NCBI GenBank assembly: GCA_946807835.1 | Contig: OX327702.1 | Coordinates: 14,756,001 to 14,820,000, forward strand | DNA length: 64,000 bases | Direction: 5' to 3' | Source: Ailanthus altissimus | Lineage: Eukaryota; Streptophyta; Magnoliopsida; Sapindales; Simaroubaceae | In this document: in pieces, positions 23,180 through 33,442 of the stretch | Layout of the letters: the number at the start of each line of letters is the position of its first letter | How positions within the stretch are numbered: position 1 is the stretch's first letter | Notes under the pieces: generated by a model | Databases searched by the model: none | The model's input: only the letters and a program-made list of their open reading frames with translations | What the model was told of the DNA's origin: nothing | Position numbers and translations under genes: made by a program

Positions 23180-23600
23180 ATGATATATTATCGACTCTTG
23201 AGATGCATCTTAGTGGATATGTGTATATTGAAATTTGTGAATTATAAGACATATTCCTCAAGGAACATGAGTGGTACAGTCTTAGGAATTTGGCTTTAAA
23301 AGACCCTGTTTGCCAATTTATAAAAAACTTGGACGGGAAACTAATTCTGGACGTTTAAGCCAAAACTCGACCCATAAAGGGCATTTAAGCCAATTCTAGA
23401 CATAAAACCAGAGGAGGATATAAGTCATAATCATAACTACTTGTACATATTTACTGTAGCAGTTATTTTTAAATGTTTCATTTCAACCTCAAACATCTTC
23501 TCCAACAACAACCAACCACTCATAGTCAATTTTGAAAATTTTACATTTAAAGCTTAATCTTATCCATTAACAACCAACTACCTATATGACTTAGCAACAC
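23180..23600 (+). other. Spacer between small ORF and LOG-like pseudogene
   Basis: Includes two similar segments, TTCTGGACGTTTAAGCCAAA (23345-23364) and TTTAAGCCAATTCTAGACAT (23383-23402), reminiscent of the TTCTGGACGTTAAACCA text near the 3' end of Athila pol. A CAACAACAACCAACCA stretch (23503-23518) and CATTAACAACCAACTACC follow. No gene seen. Confidence 0.45.
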
Positions 23601-23610
23601 CTTTTGGCTC

Positions 23611-23618
23611 TATAAATA
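23611..23618 (+). promoter_or_regulatory. TATA box before the LOG-like pseudogene
   Basis: TATAAATA lies 61 bp before the ATG at 23672, within CTCTATAAATACATTG. The spacing fits a plant core promoter with a start about 30 bp downstream (near 23645). Prediction only, from motif and spacing. Confidence 0.5.
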
Positions 23619-23671
23619 CATTGTATTATTTTTTCATTTTCATACAAACTTAAAATCATTCAAGCGAGAGG

Positions 23672-24335
23672 ATGAGTGTGATAATGAAAGAAACATCAAC
23701 TCGTAAATTCACAAAAGTTTGTGTCTTTTGTAGATCCAGCCCTGGAAAAATTGAAGAGTTTGTAGAAGCAGCAGAAACCCTTTGTAAGGTATTAGCTAAG
23801 TAAAAATTCACTTAATATATAGGGAAGGTAGTCGTGGATTAAAGGGATGTGTGGCAACAGCTGCACAAAATAAAGGCAGTTGAGTTTTGGGTATTATACC
23901 AAAAGCTCTAGCTATTGGGAATATTGTAGGAAAGACAATCGGGGATGAGTTACAGGTATCATCAATGCATGAACGAATGTATCTTATGGTTTAGAATACT
24001 GATGCCTTCATAGCTCTACTTGGAGGTTTCAGAACTTTGGAGGAAATTTTTCAAATTGTCTCATGGGCACAATTATAAATCCACCAAAAATCCATTGGTT
24101 TGTTAAATGTTGATGGTTTTTATAATGAGTTATTATCTTTTCTTGACTATGCGGTGGAAAAATAATTCATCTCATCTGTAGCACAACGGATCCTCATTCT
24201 GCTTCAACTGTTGATCAGTTACTCGATGAATTATAAGCTTTTATACCTCTATCTAATCCAACAATGCGTTAGATAGATTGGTATACTGATGATAGTGAAA
24301 AGAAATGCAAGATAGATTTAACGCTTCGTCTATAG
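23672..24335 (+). pseudogene. LOG-like cytokinin riboside 5'-monophosphate phosphoribohydrolase pseudogene
   Basis: The ATG at 23672 opens a frame reading KVCVFCRSSPGKIEEF, then AAETLCKVLAK and an in-frame stop. After a frameshift it continues GSRGLKGCVATAAQNKGS, VLGIIPKAL, IGDELQVSSMHERMYLMV, DAFIALLGGFRTLEEIFQIV, SWAQL, IHQKSIGLLNVDGFYNELLS and LDYAVEK, ending with a terminal LRL and TAG at 24335. Order and spacing match plant LOG proteins (about 210-220 residues), which release active cytokinin bases from their nucleotides. The catalytic PGGxGTxxE motif has decayed to LGGFRTLEE and the GGGS-G-LMG motif to REGSRGLKG. At least five stops and two frameshifts rule out function. Plant LOG genes normally have several introns; this copy has none, as expected for an RNA-derived copy. 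It lies between Athila pol and a polypurine tract on the same strand. Confidence 0.88.
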
Positions 24336-24469
24336 TATATCTACTTTTATGTATTTTTAAGCATTTTATGTGGCTTTTTTTATTTTGCTACAGGTTTTAT
24401 TTCCAATAAAAGATATTTCAAGTGATATCTTCTATACTCTACTCTTTTTATATTTTGACATTGAGGACA
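24336..24469 (+). other. 3' flank of LOG-like pseudogene
   Basis: AT-rich, without a gene. It contains CAATAAAAGATATT (24402-24415), a possible old polyadenylation signal about 70 bp past the pseudogene stop. No poly-A run is evident next to it. Confidence 0.35.
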
Positions 24470-24556
24470 AAGTCACAATTTGATTGAGGGGAGGATAATT
24501 GATATATAATGTTAGTGTTAATGTTTTTTGTTGAGTTTGTTTCCCGATGCTTAGTT
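24470..24556 (+). repeat. Polypurine tract and truncated 3' LTR of Athila-A
   Basis: GAGGACAAAGTCACAATTTG followed by ATTGAGGGGAGGATAA (24470-24495) is the kind of sequence that ends the internal region of gypsy elements. TGATATATAATGTTAGTG then looks like an LTR start. It runs only about 60 bp before chromovirus integrase sequence begins. The start does not closely match the proposed 5' LTR at 15931, so the pairing is uncertain. Confidence 0.45.
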
Positions 24557-25801
24557 TGTCAATAGATCAAGGTCGAGCACCAGAGGCCTGCAGGATTTTC
24601 CCAGCCTCTTCCTATTCCTGAGTGGAAATAGAAGCATGTTACTATAGACTTTGTGATAGTGCTTCCACGTACTCAGATGGGTTATGACAGTATATGGGTG
24701 ATTGTTGATCGACTCACGAAGTTTGCTCACTTCTTACCTATCAAAGCTACTTCTTCACTTGTTAGGTTGGCTAGTATTTATGTAGCTGAGATAGTACGTC
24801 TTCATGGAGCACCTGTATCCATAGTTTTGAATCAAGATCCCCGTTTTACATCTAAATTTTGGCCCAATTTGTAGAAGGTGTTAGGCACAAGGTTGAATTT
24901 TAGTATTGCTTTTCATCCCCAGACAAAGGGACAATCAAAGCGTATTATACAAACCTTGGAAGATATGCTACGAGCTTGCGTGATCGAGTTCAAAGGTAGT
25001 TAGGATGCTTACTTACCTTTGATAGAGTTTTCCTGGGATGCTTACTTACCTTTGATAAAGTTTGCCTGGGATGCTTACTTACCTTTGATAGAGTTTGCCT
25101 ATAATAATGGTTACCAAGCTAGTATTGAGATGGCTCTATACGAGGCTTTGTATGGTAGGAAATGTAGAACTCCAGTCTGTTGGGACGAAGTGGGCGAAAG
25201 AAGATTATTAGGCCCAGAATTGGTGAAAGATACTAATGATAAAATGAAGATTATTCGAGAGAAGATGAAAATAGCTCAAGATAGACAAAAGAGTTATGCT
25301 AACAAGCGTATGAGAGATCTGGAATTTAATGTAGGAGACCGAGTGTTTCTATGAATCTCTCATTGGAAGGGTATTCTTCGCTTTGTAAAGCGTGAGAAGC
25401 TAAGCCTGCAGTACATTGGTCCGTATAAGATCATAGAGCATATTGGTGCAGTTGCCTATCGCGTAGCTTTACCACCGGAGCTATCAAGAATCCACAATGT
25501 GTTTCATGTCTCAATGCTTCGGAAGTACATGTATGACCCGAGCCATATGTTAAGGCAACAATCCATTCAATTGAAGGCGGATTTAACATATGAAGAGGAA
25601 CCGACGAAGATATTGGAAAGAAAGCAACAAGTCTCCCGTTCTAAAACCTTGTCCTTAGTAAAGGTTATATGGAAGAATCATGCAAAAAAAGAAGTTACTT
25701 GGGAGCGCGAGGACTTGATGCGAACACAATACCTACATCGTTTTCCCTCAGGTATGTTAAATTTTGAGGACGAAATTTTTTTTAAGGGAGAAGGATTGTA
25801 A
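24557..25801 (+). pseudogene. Chromovirus integrase with chromodomain-like end
   Basis: It begins with the integrase linker EHQRPAGFSQPLPIPEWK (near 24577-24630). Open frames follow: 24653-24874 (GYDSIWVIVDRLTKFAHFLP with the first Asp, LNQDPRFTSKFW with the second), then a stop and [20 protein letters not shown] near 24913-24970, where the catalytic Glu in GQxER is replaced by Lys (GQSKR). 25019-25354 covers AYNNGYQASIEMALYEALYG and RKCRTPVCWDEVGER. 25499-25801 covers the C-terminal tail: FHVSMLRKYMYDPSHML, then a chromodomain-like VIWKNHAKKEVTWEREDLMR. The last frame ends at TAA overlapping the LTR. Few stops, so it is younger than its neighbours. An unusual 11-residue triplication lies at 25004-25102. 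Confidence 0.9.
25004..25102 (+). repeat. Three tandem 33-bp repeats inside integrase
   Basis: Three copies with period 33 bp, each coding DAYLPLI-[EK]-F-[SA]-[WY]. Copies start at 25004, 25037 and 25070 and differ by 2-3 bases. Because 33 is a multiple of 3 the frame is kept; normal chromovirus integrases have a single copy of this segment. Confidence 0.9.
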
Positions 25802-27984
25802 CATGCCACGTTTATAAGAGAAAAAAAGGAAAATGGAGGCTTTAAGCCCATTCTCCCCCCAAAACCCACCAAAAATCCACCAAACCCACCTTCCTTTTAT
25901 ATTAGCTACCAAGGGAAATAAAACACAAAATTTTCTTCTTCTCTAAATGCCATTGCCGAGAGAAGACATAAGTAAGTCTCATTGCTCTTGCTTTTTAATT
26001 TCTCATTTTTCTTTATTAATTTATGAATTTTTCTAAGTGATTAGGTTATGGGTAATGATTTTAACATGGATTTAAACCTCTTAGCATTTGGATTTTCCTA
26101 ATTAGAGAGAGATTTAGACAATTAAGGTTTTAGAGAGAGAAAGCTAGTGCGAGAGAAAGAGTATCCAATCTTTGGGGAGCATGATTATCACTCTAATTTA
26201 AGGTTTTTATAGTTAATTTTATGTTGGAATGTAGAATTTCATGAAATTGAGGAATTTAAGTTTTAGGAAAAAACCCTAACCCTTGATTTTGGGGTTAATT
26301 TCGAAATTCATTAAATTAGTGGCTTAAATTATTATTTTCTTCATTTTAGGACCTGTAGAAAATTTATGAAACGAGTTGGACCCCATATCGAAAAGTTCGT
26401 ATCGATCCAACGAGTTGGTAAGTGTATTAACTCGTTATGTTATCGTTTTGTATAATAGATTTTGTTTAGAATCGTCAATTTAGGTATTAATTTTTTTATC
26501 AATGAATAATAGTACACTTTGTCTCATTTAGGAGGGTTCTTGAGCGTGACGTATCCCGACAACGTGTTTTCGATAAACATCATCACTTTTTGTGAGTGGG
26601 ATTTATATTATATATGTATATATGTATTTTATTTTTCATATTAAAGATTTTGTTTATTAAGCATCATTTTTATTAAGTCTATGAAACATAGTGAGTATTT
26701 AATTTTTAGTTAAATTATTTATTTTACTTTATTAATTTAAATTTTTGGACATATTTAAATTAAGTATTTATTTTACGTTATGAAAAAATGCATTTATATT
26801 ATAGTTTGACTCCCCGAACATTTGTAAGTAATGTTATAGATTGTTTATATTAAGGAATATGTTTAAAGGATTTATTGTTTAAGTATAAAGCTTGAAATAA
26901 GATTCAATGAGTTTATAATTATTAAAATAAAAGTAGTTTTCAAACCACTAGGCAGTACCCTCCCCTATTAGCTAGAGATATGAGATTCAGACCTTTGGGG
27001 CCCGTTTATACACACACATAGGCTTTAGGCCATATGTATGGGCACTTTTGCTCTTTGGGAGCCAGTTTGCTCTGCGCATGCGTAAGACGAGGATTTAAGA
27101 TGATATATAGATAAGTACGTCCAATGCTCTGCCCGAGGGATATTCTAGGTACGACAAGATTTCCCCCCCGGGTACTAGTTTAGTGTAATGTTTTAAAGAC
27201 TTAATCATTTATAATATTATATCACATTTTGTAGAACTTTCATTCGTAATATGATTAAAATGAGATTTAATGATTCTTACGATGCTTTTAAATTATTTAC
27301 ATTATTTATGTTAAGATTGATGTTTATGGTTTAAAGGTTTACTATTATTATCGTTATTATTATCATTTTTATTTTCTTTCATGTATTTTGAAATTATTCC
27401 ACTCATTGAGTTTCGTGAAAACTCACCCCCTACTTTCACTTTTTCTTATCTCAGGAGACAGTAGACGTCCTCAACTTAGCGACTAGTTAGGGTGGGTCAC
27501 GTGGTGGTGTTTTTATGTCTTTTGTGAGCCATATAGGATATATGGACTCTCTTTTTTCGTTTGGGCCGATAGGAACTTAGCATGTTTATCTTGTAGATTA
27601 TAAACTTGTATTATGGTATTTATATTTTTTTTTGGGCTTTTGATGCCATGAGTTTGATAACTACATCTTAGATACTGAGAATATGTTGACATATGAGTTA
27701 TAAGTGTATTAATTTTTATTGATGTTGATGTGGTGAATTGCGGATGAGATATGAGAAGTTTGGAAGTTTCGTTGATAGTATTGGGTTTATAGAAGTGTTA
27801 TTCTTTTAATTGTAGGTTTGGGAATGTCTATAAAACAGGGGAAACTCTGCCGAAATTTAGGTAGAATTCCTAGTGTAGTGAGTGTTCCTGAATTGTCTAT
27901 AGGATAGCGGTCAAGATCCATCCTAAAGTTTATAGAAAACTGCGGGGCAAGTCGTTTCACATCCCACATTTCCCTTGTGTTACA
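25797..27984 (+). repeat. Chromovirus 3' LTR
   Basis: It starts TGTAACATGCCACG directly after the polypurine tract AAGGGAGAAGGAT (25784-25796) and ends CCTTGTGTTACA at 27984, total 2188 bp. The block AACAGGGGAAACTCTGCCGA (27833-27852) also occurs, with a variant ending, in the solo LTR at 35502-38256 on the other strand. Confidence 0.85.
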
Positions 27985-28499
27985 ATAGGGTGCTAAAGAA
28001 GTCCTTCACTCTTGAGAATGGCTTTGATCTCACAAACCTTGGACTCTGAATGATTGAGGCGATAATACAAAGCCAAAATTGGGAGACGTTCTACCAATAG
28101 TTGGAGGCTAGCATTCTACCAATAGTTCGTGAGTTCTATGCCAATACAATAGAGCATAACAACTATCAAACATACATCAGAGGCAAGATGGTAGCATTCA
28201 ATATAGCCAAAATCAATACGATGTTCTAATTACCAATTGACATGGAAGAAGAGTATTAGAAGCTCTGTAAGAAGCCAAATTATGGGGAAATAATCCTAAC
28301 ATTATGTAGTTTGGGAGCTTAGTGGAAGACAGTCCAAGATGTACCAATGACATTCCTCTCGCGGTACATGAAACTGGACACCAAAGGATGGTACAGCTTC
28401 CTAACCTCTAGACTTATACCAATATCGCACACCAGCGATAGAACCAAACCACAAGTAGTTTTTCTATATGCCATCATGATGAACTGCTATTGTTGTGGA
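27985..28499 (+). pseudogene. Putative plant transposon protein, copy B
   Basis: Plus-strand translation gives VVREFYANTIEHNNYQTYIR (near 28125-28185), GKMVAFNIAKINTMF, LPIDMEEEY, then GEIILTLCSLGA and the open stretch from 28347 with MTFLSRYMKLDTKGWYSFLT, SRLIPISHTSDRTKPQVVFL and YAIMMN. Order and content match the PTP-like domain at 4340-5470 and 33443-34440. Stops interrupt the first half. It starts just after the chromovirus LTR, so its N-terminus was probably lost or lies elsewhere, and it ends against a minus-strand LTR at 28500. Confidence 0.65.
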
Positions 28500-30002
28500 A
28501 TGGATTTGTATGAATTATGTGTTCATTCAAGTGCAAGTGCATGTTATCGCTTAACAAGTAATATAGATATTAGGGGTATCGATCCTATAAGGATTAAATG
28601 ATTTGTTCTATGTCAATTACTAAAATTGAATTTTTTGTCTTTATTCGGATAGCTCAATACAAATGAGAACTAAATTAATTTTAAAATTTCTAATTGAATA
28701 AACAAATAATAACACACCACACTTCAATGATAAAGATGTACCTAGGAGTGTAGTTATCCCTCAACCAATGTTTATTTAAGGTGTACTTTGAATGCTTAAT
28801 CCCTTAGTCTATTATTGGTCTCAACACTAAGTTCATTGCAAGCCTCTTCCAATGGTCAAGCGATTATGCTCCCCTTAATCCAACACCTATATTCTTATAC
28901 TGAGATTAAATAGGATTCATTAAGTCCAAGTTGATTTAACCATGCATGTTAGTTAAGTCTATTCCTATCTTAACCTGAAGCTTATACATCGATTTGTTCT
29001 AGCCTTTTCTAAGTTTATCTCAATTAATCCAATAACCATACATTAATTAGCCAGATTAAATATAAGTATTAAATATCAACAAATCAACTAATAACCAATT
29101 TTATATCATTCAAAATAAATATCTACAAATATACAATTGGGTTCAATACCACTAACATAGGCAAATGAAATTAGTTCAACATAACTAAGTTTATAACACA
29201 AAGTACAAGAGAAAACATAAAACAACTAAGATACTAAGATCAAACCCAAAAGTACAGTAGATGAAATCCAAAGAAGCCACTTTGGTCTTGGTTCTAATAC
29301 TTCTCTTGAAGTTGCAAATCTTCCTTGATCGTGTTGAATCTCTTCAAACTTGATTCCAAATGCTGAATGGTATTTATCGATAGTAAAAAGGGAAGATTTT
29401 TGGTCTAGAACAAGTTACTTTAGTGCCAAGCCAAATTTGAAACATCATTTCCACAAAATTCCAAAATAGTTATTTTTTTATAGTACAAGGAAACGCTTAG
29501 GCATTGAGACTTAGAATTTTAAGGCGTTCCCAACTCTACTATACAAATGTTAGGGCATTATACGTGTTCAATATTGGGTCATTATACTTGTCCAACATTG
29601 GGGCAATCTAGCGCAGCTGCGACACTCAACTGGCATTAGAGCGTTGGTTGCTTTAGGTTGTCTCAGTAAATTACGTGGCCTAGAACACTGCCTTTAAGCC
29701 ATAGCATCCAATTTTCCAGAAACAATGGAGCGTTAGTAAATTAACACTGGGGCATTCATCCAAATAAATGAATGCTACCGCGTTTGCTTAGAGATTACTG
29801 GTGCGTTCATCTCTACTTTGCACTTTCACTCTGCATTTTCACTTTTTGGCTTCTTTATTGCTACTTTTCCCTTCATTCATTCATTCCATTGTTTGTCATA
29901 CAATTTCAACTCATTGGTGCATAAATAGCATGTAATTACTCAAAAACAGAAAAAATCTAAGTTAAAAAGAGGTTACAATATATGCCAATTTAATGCTAAA
30001 CA
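28500..30002 (-). repeat. Athila/Tat-type LTR of PTP-like copy C
   Basis: On the minus strand it starts TGTTTAGCATTAAATTGGCA at 30002, after GCTCAAGGATGAGCAA, and ends near ACTTGCACTTGAATGAAC at 28500. Its end region (CCTTATAGGATCGATACCCC, then TATTACTTGTTAAGCGATAA) is built like the ends of the LTRs at 34760 and 61830. The usual G-rich polypurine tract before the start is missing. The end coordinate is approximate. Confidence 0.6.
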
Positions 30003-31739
30003 ATTGCTCATCCTTGAGCAATTAGAGAGAAAATAACATAATCAATGAACTAATTGACTGAAAACAAAAATAAAAGAAATTAACGCAAAGCAAAAACAAG
30101 CCTAAAAATTTAAACATGACACATAAGAAAACATGGGCATGATAAGATTGTGTTAATGTTCACTTAATTATCTTAGGGATTATCCCACTTAACTTCAACT
30201 TGACAAAAAATGATTAATGCCTTTCAATGATCCATAAACACCAAGTTTTAACGTTTTCCTTTTTCTTATACGTAATCACCTTTATGTGTATGTGTCAAAA
30301 GGGAAAATGCTAATCGAATTTAACCTGGATTGGCTCAAGAACACAAGTTTGCACATGAAATGTTCTATCAGCATTTATTTAATTACAAAGCATCACTATA
30401 GGATAATTTTTTACACAACTCTATACTAATGTAGGAAAACCCATAAATAGGGATCAATTAGGATTTGCATCGGCTTGTAACATAGGGCTAAAATTTAAGG
30501 TGGGATATTCGGATGAGAATTGGGTATGAATCTATGAACATTAAGCCCTAATATTTGAACTTGCTAACCTTGCCTTTGAATTCTTCCAACATTAAATCTC
30601 AAAACTACTTTTATTTATTTAAGCAAAAGTGATTTATACTAATTAATATTTTCTTTTTCAAATAATAACCAAGTTATAAAAGTAATCAGCATAACTCCCC
30701 CAAACTTAGAGTTTATACTCACTAAACGTTTTCCACTTGTTCACCACCCTACTCATCATAATCCCAATCCTAACATTTTCTTTTCATTGAACTTCATGTT
30801 CTTGATGTTAAGGTTGATTTGGGGTATTTAACTCATGATTTAGACTTGTAATGTATTTATTCAATAAAAAGGGTAATTTAGGCTCAAATGGGTAGACTAA
30901 GGGTCCATACATATTCAGGTAGGTTAGAAAGGTTCAAATGGTCTAAAAGTGGCCTAATTTTCTTTCCCTACTTGCTTCTTAGATTTTCGTCTCAAGTTGT
31001 AATCAAACTAGTTATAGTGTGCTCTATCATCGAGACTGTAGTGTGCTACTTAAGTATGGCTTCTCTAGGAAAGAATTCAACTAGCATAAGCTTATATAAG
31101 TGCTCATAGATAGGTGATCACACATAAGGTTGACTCCCGTGTAGTAATTGATGCATGGATTATTGCAATCATAAACCATTTCCTAGGAAGTTAAAAATTA
31201 AGTGCTCTAATACATTTCTCATCATGGATAAGTGTTCATCACTGCAAACTAATACACCAAAGCATGGCAATATCATAAAATATTTATAAATAAAAGAAAC
31301 TCATATTGCTTATACTTTTTCAACTACGAAAGACATAGAAATAACGTACATAAAACACCCAAGAAGTAAAGACAAGAATAAACGATATGACATAAAAGTA
31401 AAGGACAAGAAATAAAAGATAACGATAAAAATGAACATAAAACATGGCAGTTGCAAAAAATATATTCCCCCGTCCCCCAAACTTAAACTAGACGTGATCC
31501 CATAGGAAAAATAAAAGAAAAATGATACTCCCCTGAATGCCTAAAGATCTCTGGTAAGATCTTCTAGCTCTAAAGTGAGGATGTCCAAGTTATCCTGTGT
31601 TGGTATCTTTATCATCAGGTATTAGTTGGGTTCCTGCTACTGGTAGTGGCTACTGTGGAAAGAGGTGACTGATGTCCATATCCTAATAAGCTGTACACAT
31701 CTATTTTCATTGGAATTAGCAATCGCAAAAAGATGAGAA
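30003..31739 (-). other. 3' internal region of PTP-like copy C
   Basis: AT-rich and non-coding. The minus strand carries AAGTTTGGGGGACGGGGGAA near 31465-31485 and AACTCTAAGTTTGGGGGAGT near 30691-30710. The second aligns with 6300-6330 in copy A, and the region around 30450-30560 aligns with the flanks of the solo LTR at 38920-38950 and 48608-48660, tying together copies A and C and Athila-D. Confidence 0.55.
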
Positions 31740-33442
31740 TCTTAGGGTATGTGTTTACGTGCCATCTCTATTTGTATGAATACTTATTTGATAATATTTA
31801 AACAATGTATATGTTATTAAATCACTAATAACCTTAATTATATGGTATTAATGCTAGTAATGCTATTGACATTGTATGATCTCAAAAATTTCAGATCTGG
31901 TCTAAAAGAGTTTAGACTATGACTAAGAGTTAGTAAAGTTAAGAGTTATAAGTACTAAGAGTTAGCCTTGCTAAGAGTTAGTAGGTTATAAGAGTCAGCA
32001 AAATCTACGGAGTTAGAGTCTTATCTGTAATAGGACAAAGATATGAGGGTATACTAGTAATGACATAGTTGTGTATATTGTTCATTGAGATACAAATGTG
32101 GAGATAAGTTCACGAATGAGCTTATGAAGATTTGACGGTGTAGATCTATGTCCCTACAAATTCAGGGTATAATTGATGGAAGGTTTATACTTATGCATTA
32201 TGACCTCAACTTGTAAAGTCTAACGCATGGATTTATAATATCTGTGACGTGTGCGTGGGGCATTGATCATGGACTCATGGAATAGTTCTATTTGATGAAT
32301 TAGGCATGGACCTAGGGAGACCCACAATATGAAGTGTACTCGTTGTGCACTAGGACAATGTACTGGATTAAATAGTTCACTCCAATAAAATCCATTAAAA
32401 TCGAATGTTTATTTCAGGAACCCTCGGGATGTGCTCGTGTACTCAAGTATTAAGTACATTACTTAGTTAACAATTGTTGTTGACTAATTAAATTATAACA
32501 CGTGATGCATAGTGAGCCTTTGAATAAATTAACTCAAGTGTTGGATTTAGAGAGACCCACTTTAGGTTAAATGAGGGCTTAAGGCTAGTTACACTTAATT
32601 GGTTATTTAATTGTTAAATAATCAAAATATATATTTATTTAATTGTTAAATAAATAGTTAACTACACTATGGTTAATAAGTTAACCAACTAGTTGGGTCA
32701 ATTAGATACTTGTGTAACCAAACCTAGGTTAAAGAGTTAACTAAGGTATGGTTAATATAAGTATCTAACATAACATAAGAGTTAAGTTTTCCTAACTAAA
32801 TCCAAGTTAATGTGTTAACTTTGGTTAAATTAAAATGCATTTTAATAATGAAATAAATATTAAATAATTCATTTTTTGAGATATATGCATGTGTAGTCGG
32901 CCATTTGAGTGTTAAAAGAGATAGAAACTTGTTTCGTGTTTTGTTTTAAGAGTTAAAGCAAAGAGAAACAAAAAATAATTCAATCTTCATCACTTCTTCA
33001 TCTTGGTCGGCCATTTAAGAGTGAGTGGAGTGAGAAAATTATTTTCTCTGTAACTATTCATCATCTTCTCAAATTGGGTTTAACCATTAAAGCATATTAA
33101 GCTTTTTGTTTTGATTAAGTGTTGATCAAGGATAGAACAAATATCTTTAGTTTTAAGAGTGAAACTAGTAATTAGATTTAGGGCTACTGTACTTGTTAAT
33201 CAAATCCACCTAGTTGATCACTGGAACTGTTAACACATTTCACTTCGAGCGGACTCCAGTTAATTTGATCCAAAGGCTTCTTAGGCAATTTAACTCTCAA
33301 TCTCTATTTTAATGTGATTAAAATTTATAAATTGTGTTCATTATAGTATTTTTAAGCTTCCGTTGCATATATGCATGTATATGATGCGTATGTATGCAAG
33401 TGAACACAAATACCACATATATACACTGTTGAATAATTAACA
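31740..33442 (+). repeat. copia solo LTR in PTP-like copy C
   Basis: It starts TCTTAGGGTATGTGTTTACG (the family's TGTTAGG... with one change) and ends GAATAATTAACA. At 1703 bp it is shorter than other members (about 2.1 kb). The conserved block GTGACGTGTGCGTGGGGCAT is present at about 32236-32262. Flanks GAGAA and CTTTT do not match, so no target duplication is visible. It interrupts the PTP-like frame after the segment LLHQELFSK on the minus strand. Confidence 0.8.

Larger units (their letters stand above)
15931..24556 (+). mobile_element. Ty3/gypsy Athila-like element (Athila-A) with extra 3' genes
   Basis: Parts in order: probable 5' LTR, Asp-tRNA-like primer-binding site, AT-rich leader, gag, RT, RNase H, integrase (split by a solo LTR), a 117-codon open frame, a LOG-like pseudogene with a TATA box, a polypurine-like tract and the beginning of a 3' LTR. 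Segments such as the HFPSKK zinc-binding start and the integrase linker SISKRNMMPLNLIL are typical of Athila pol. Protease is missing between gag and RT. The 3' LTR is cut after about 60 bp by the chromovirus remnant at 24557. The region between pol and the polypurine tract is where Athila elements may carry an env-like gene; here it carries unrelated sequence. Confidence 0.8.
24557..27984 (+). mobile_element. Ty3/gypsy chromovirus (Tekay/Del type), 5'-truncated
   Basis: Only the integrase core, its C-terminal domains, the polypurine tract and a full 3' LTR remain. The 5' break joins the truncated Athila-A LTR with no visible duplication. The integrase sequence (EHQRPAGFSQPLPIPEWK start) and an LTR starting TGTAACATGCC and ending TGTTACA fit the Tekay/Del group of plant chromoviruses. 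Confidence 0.85.
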
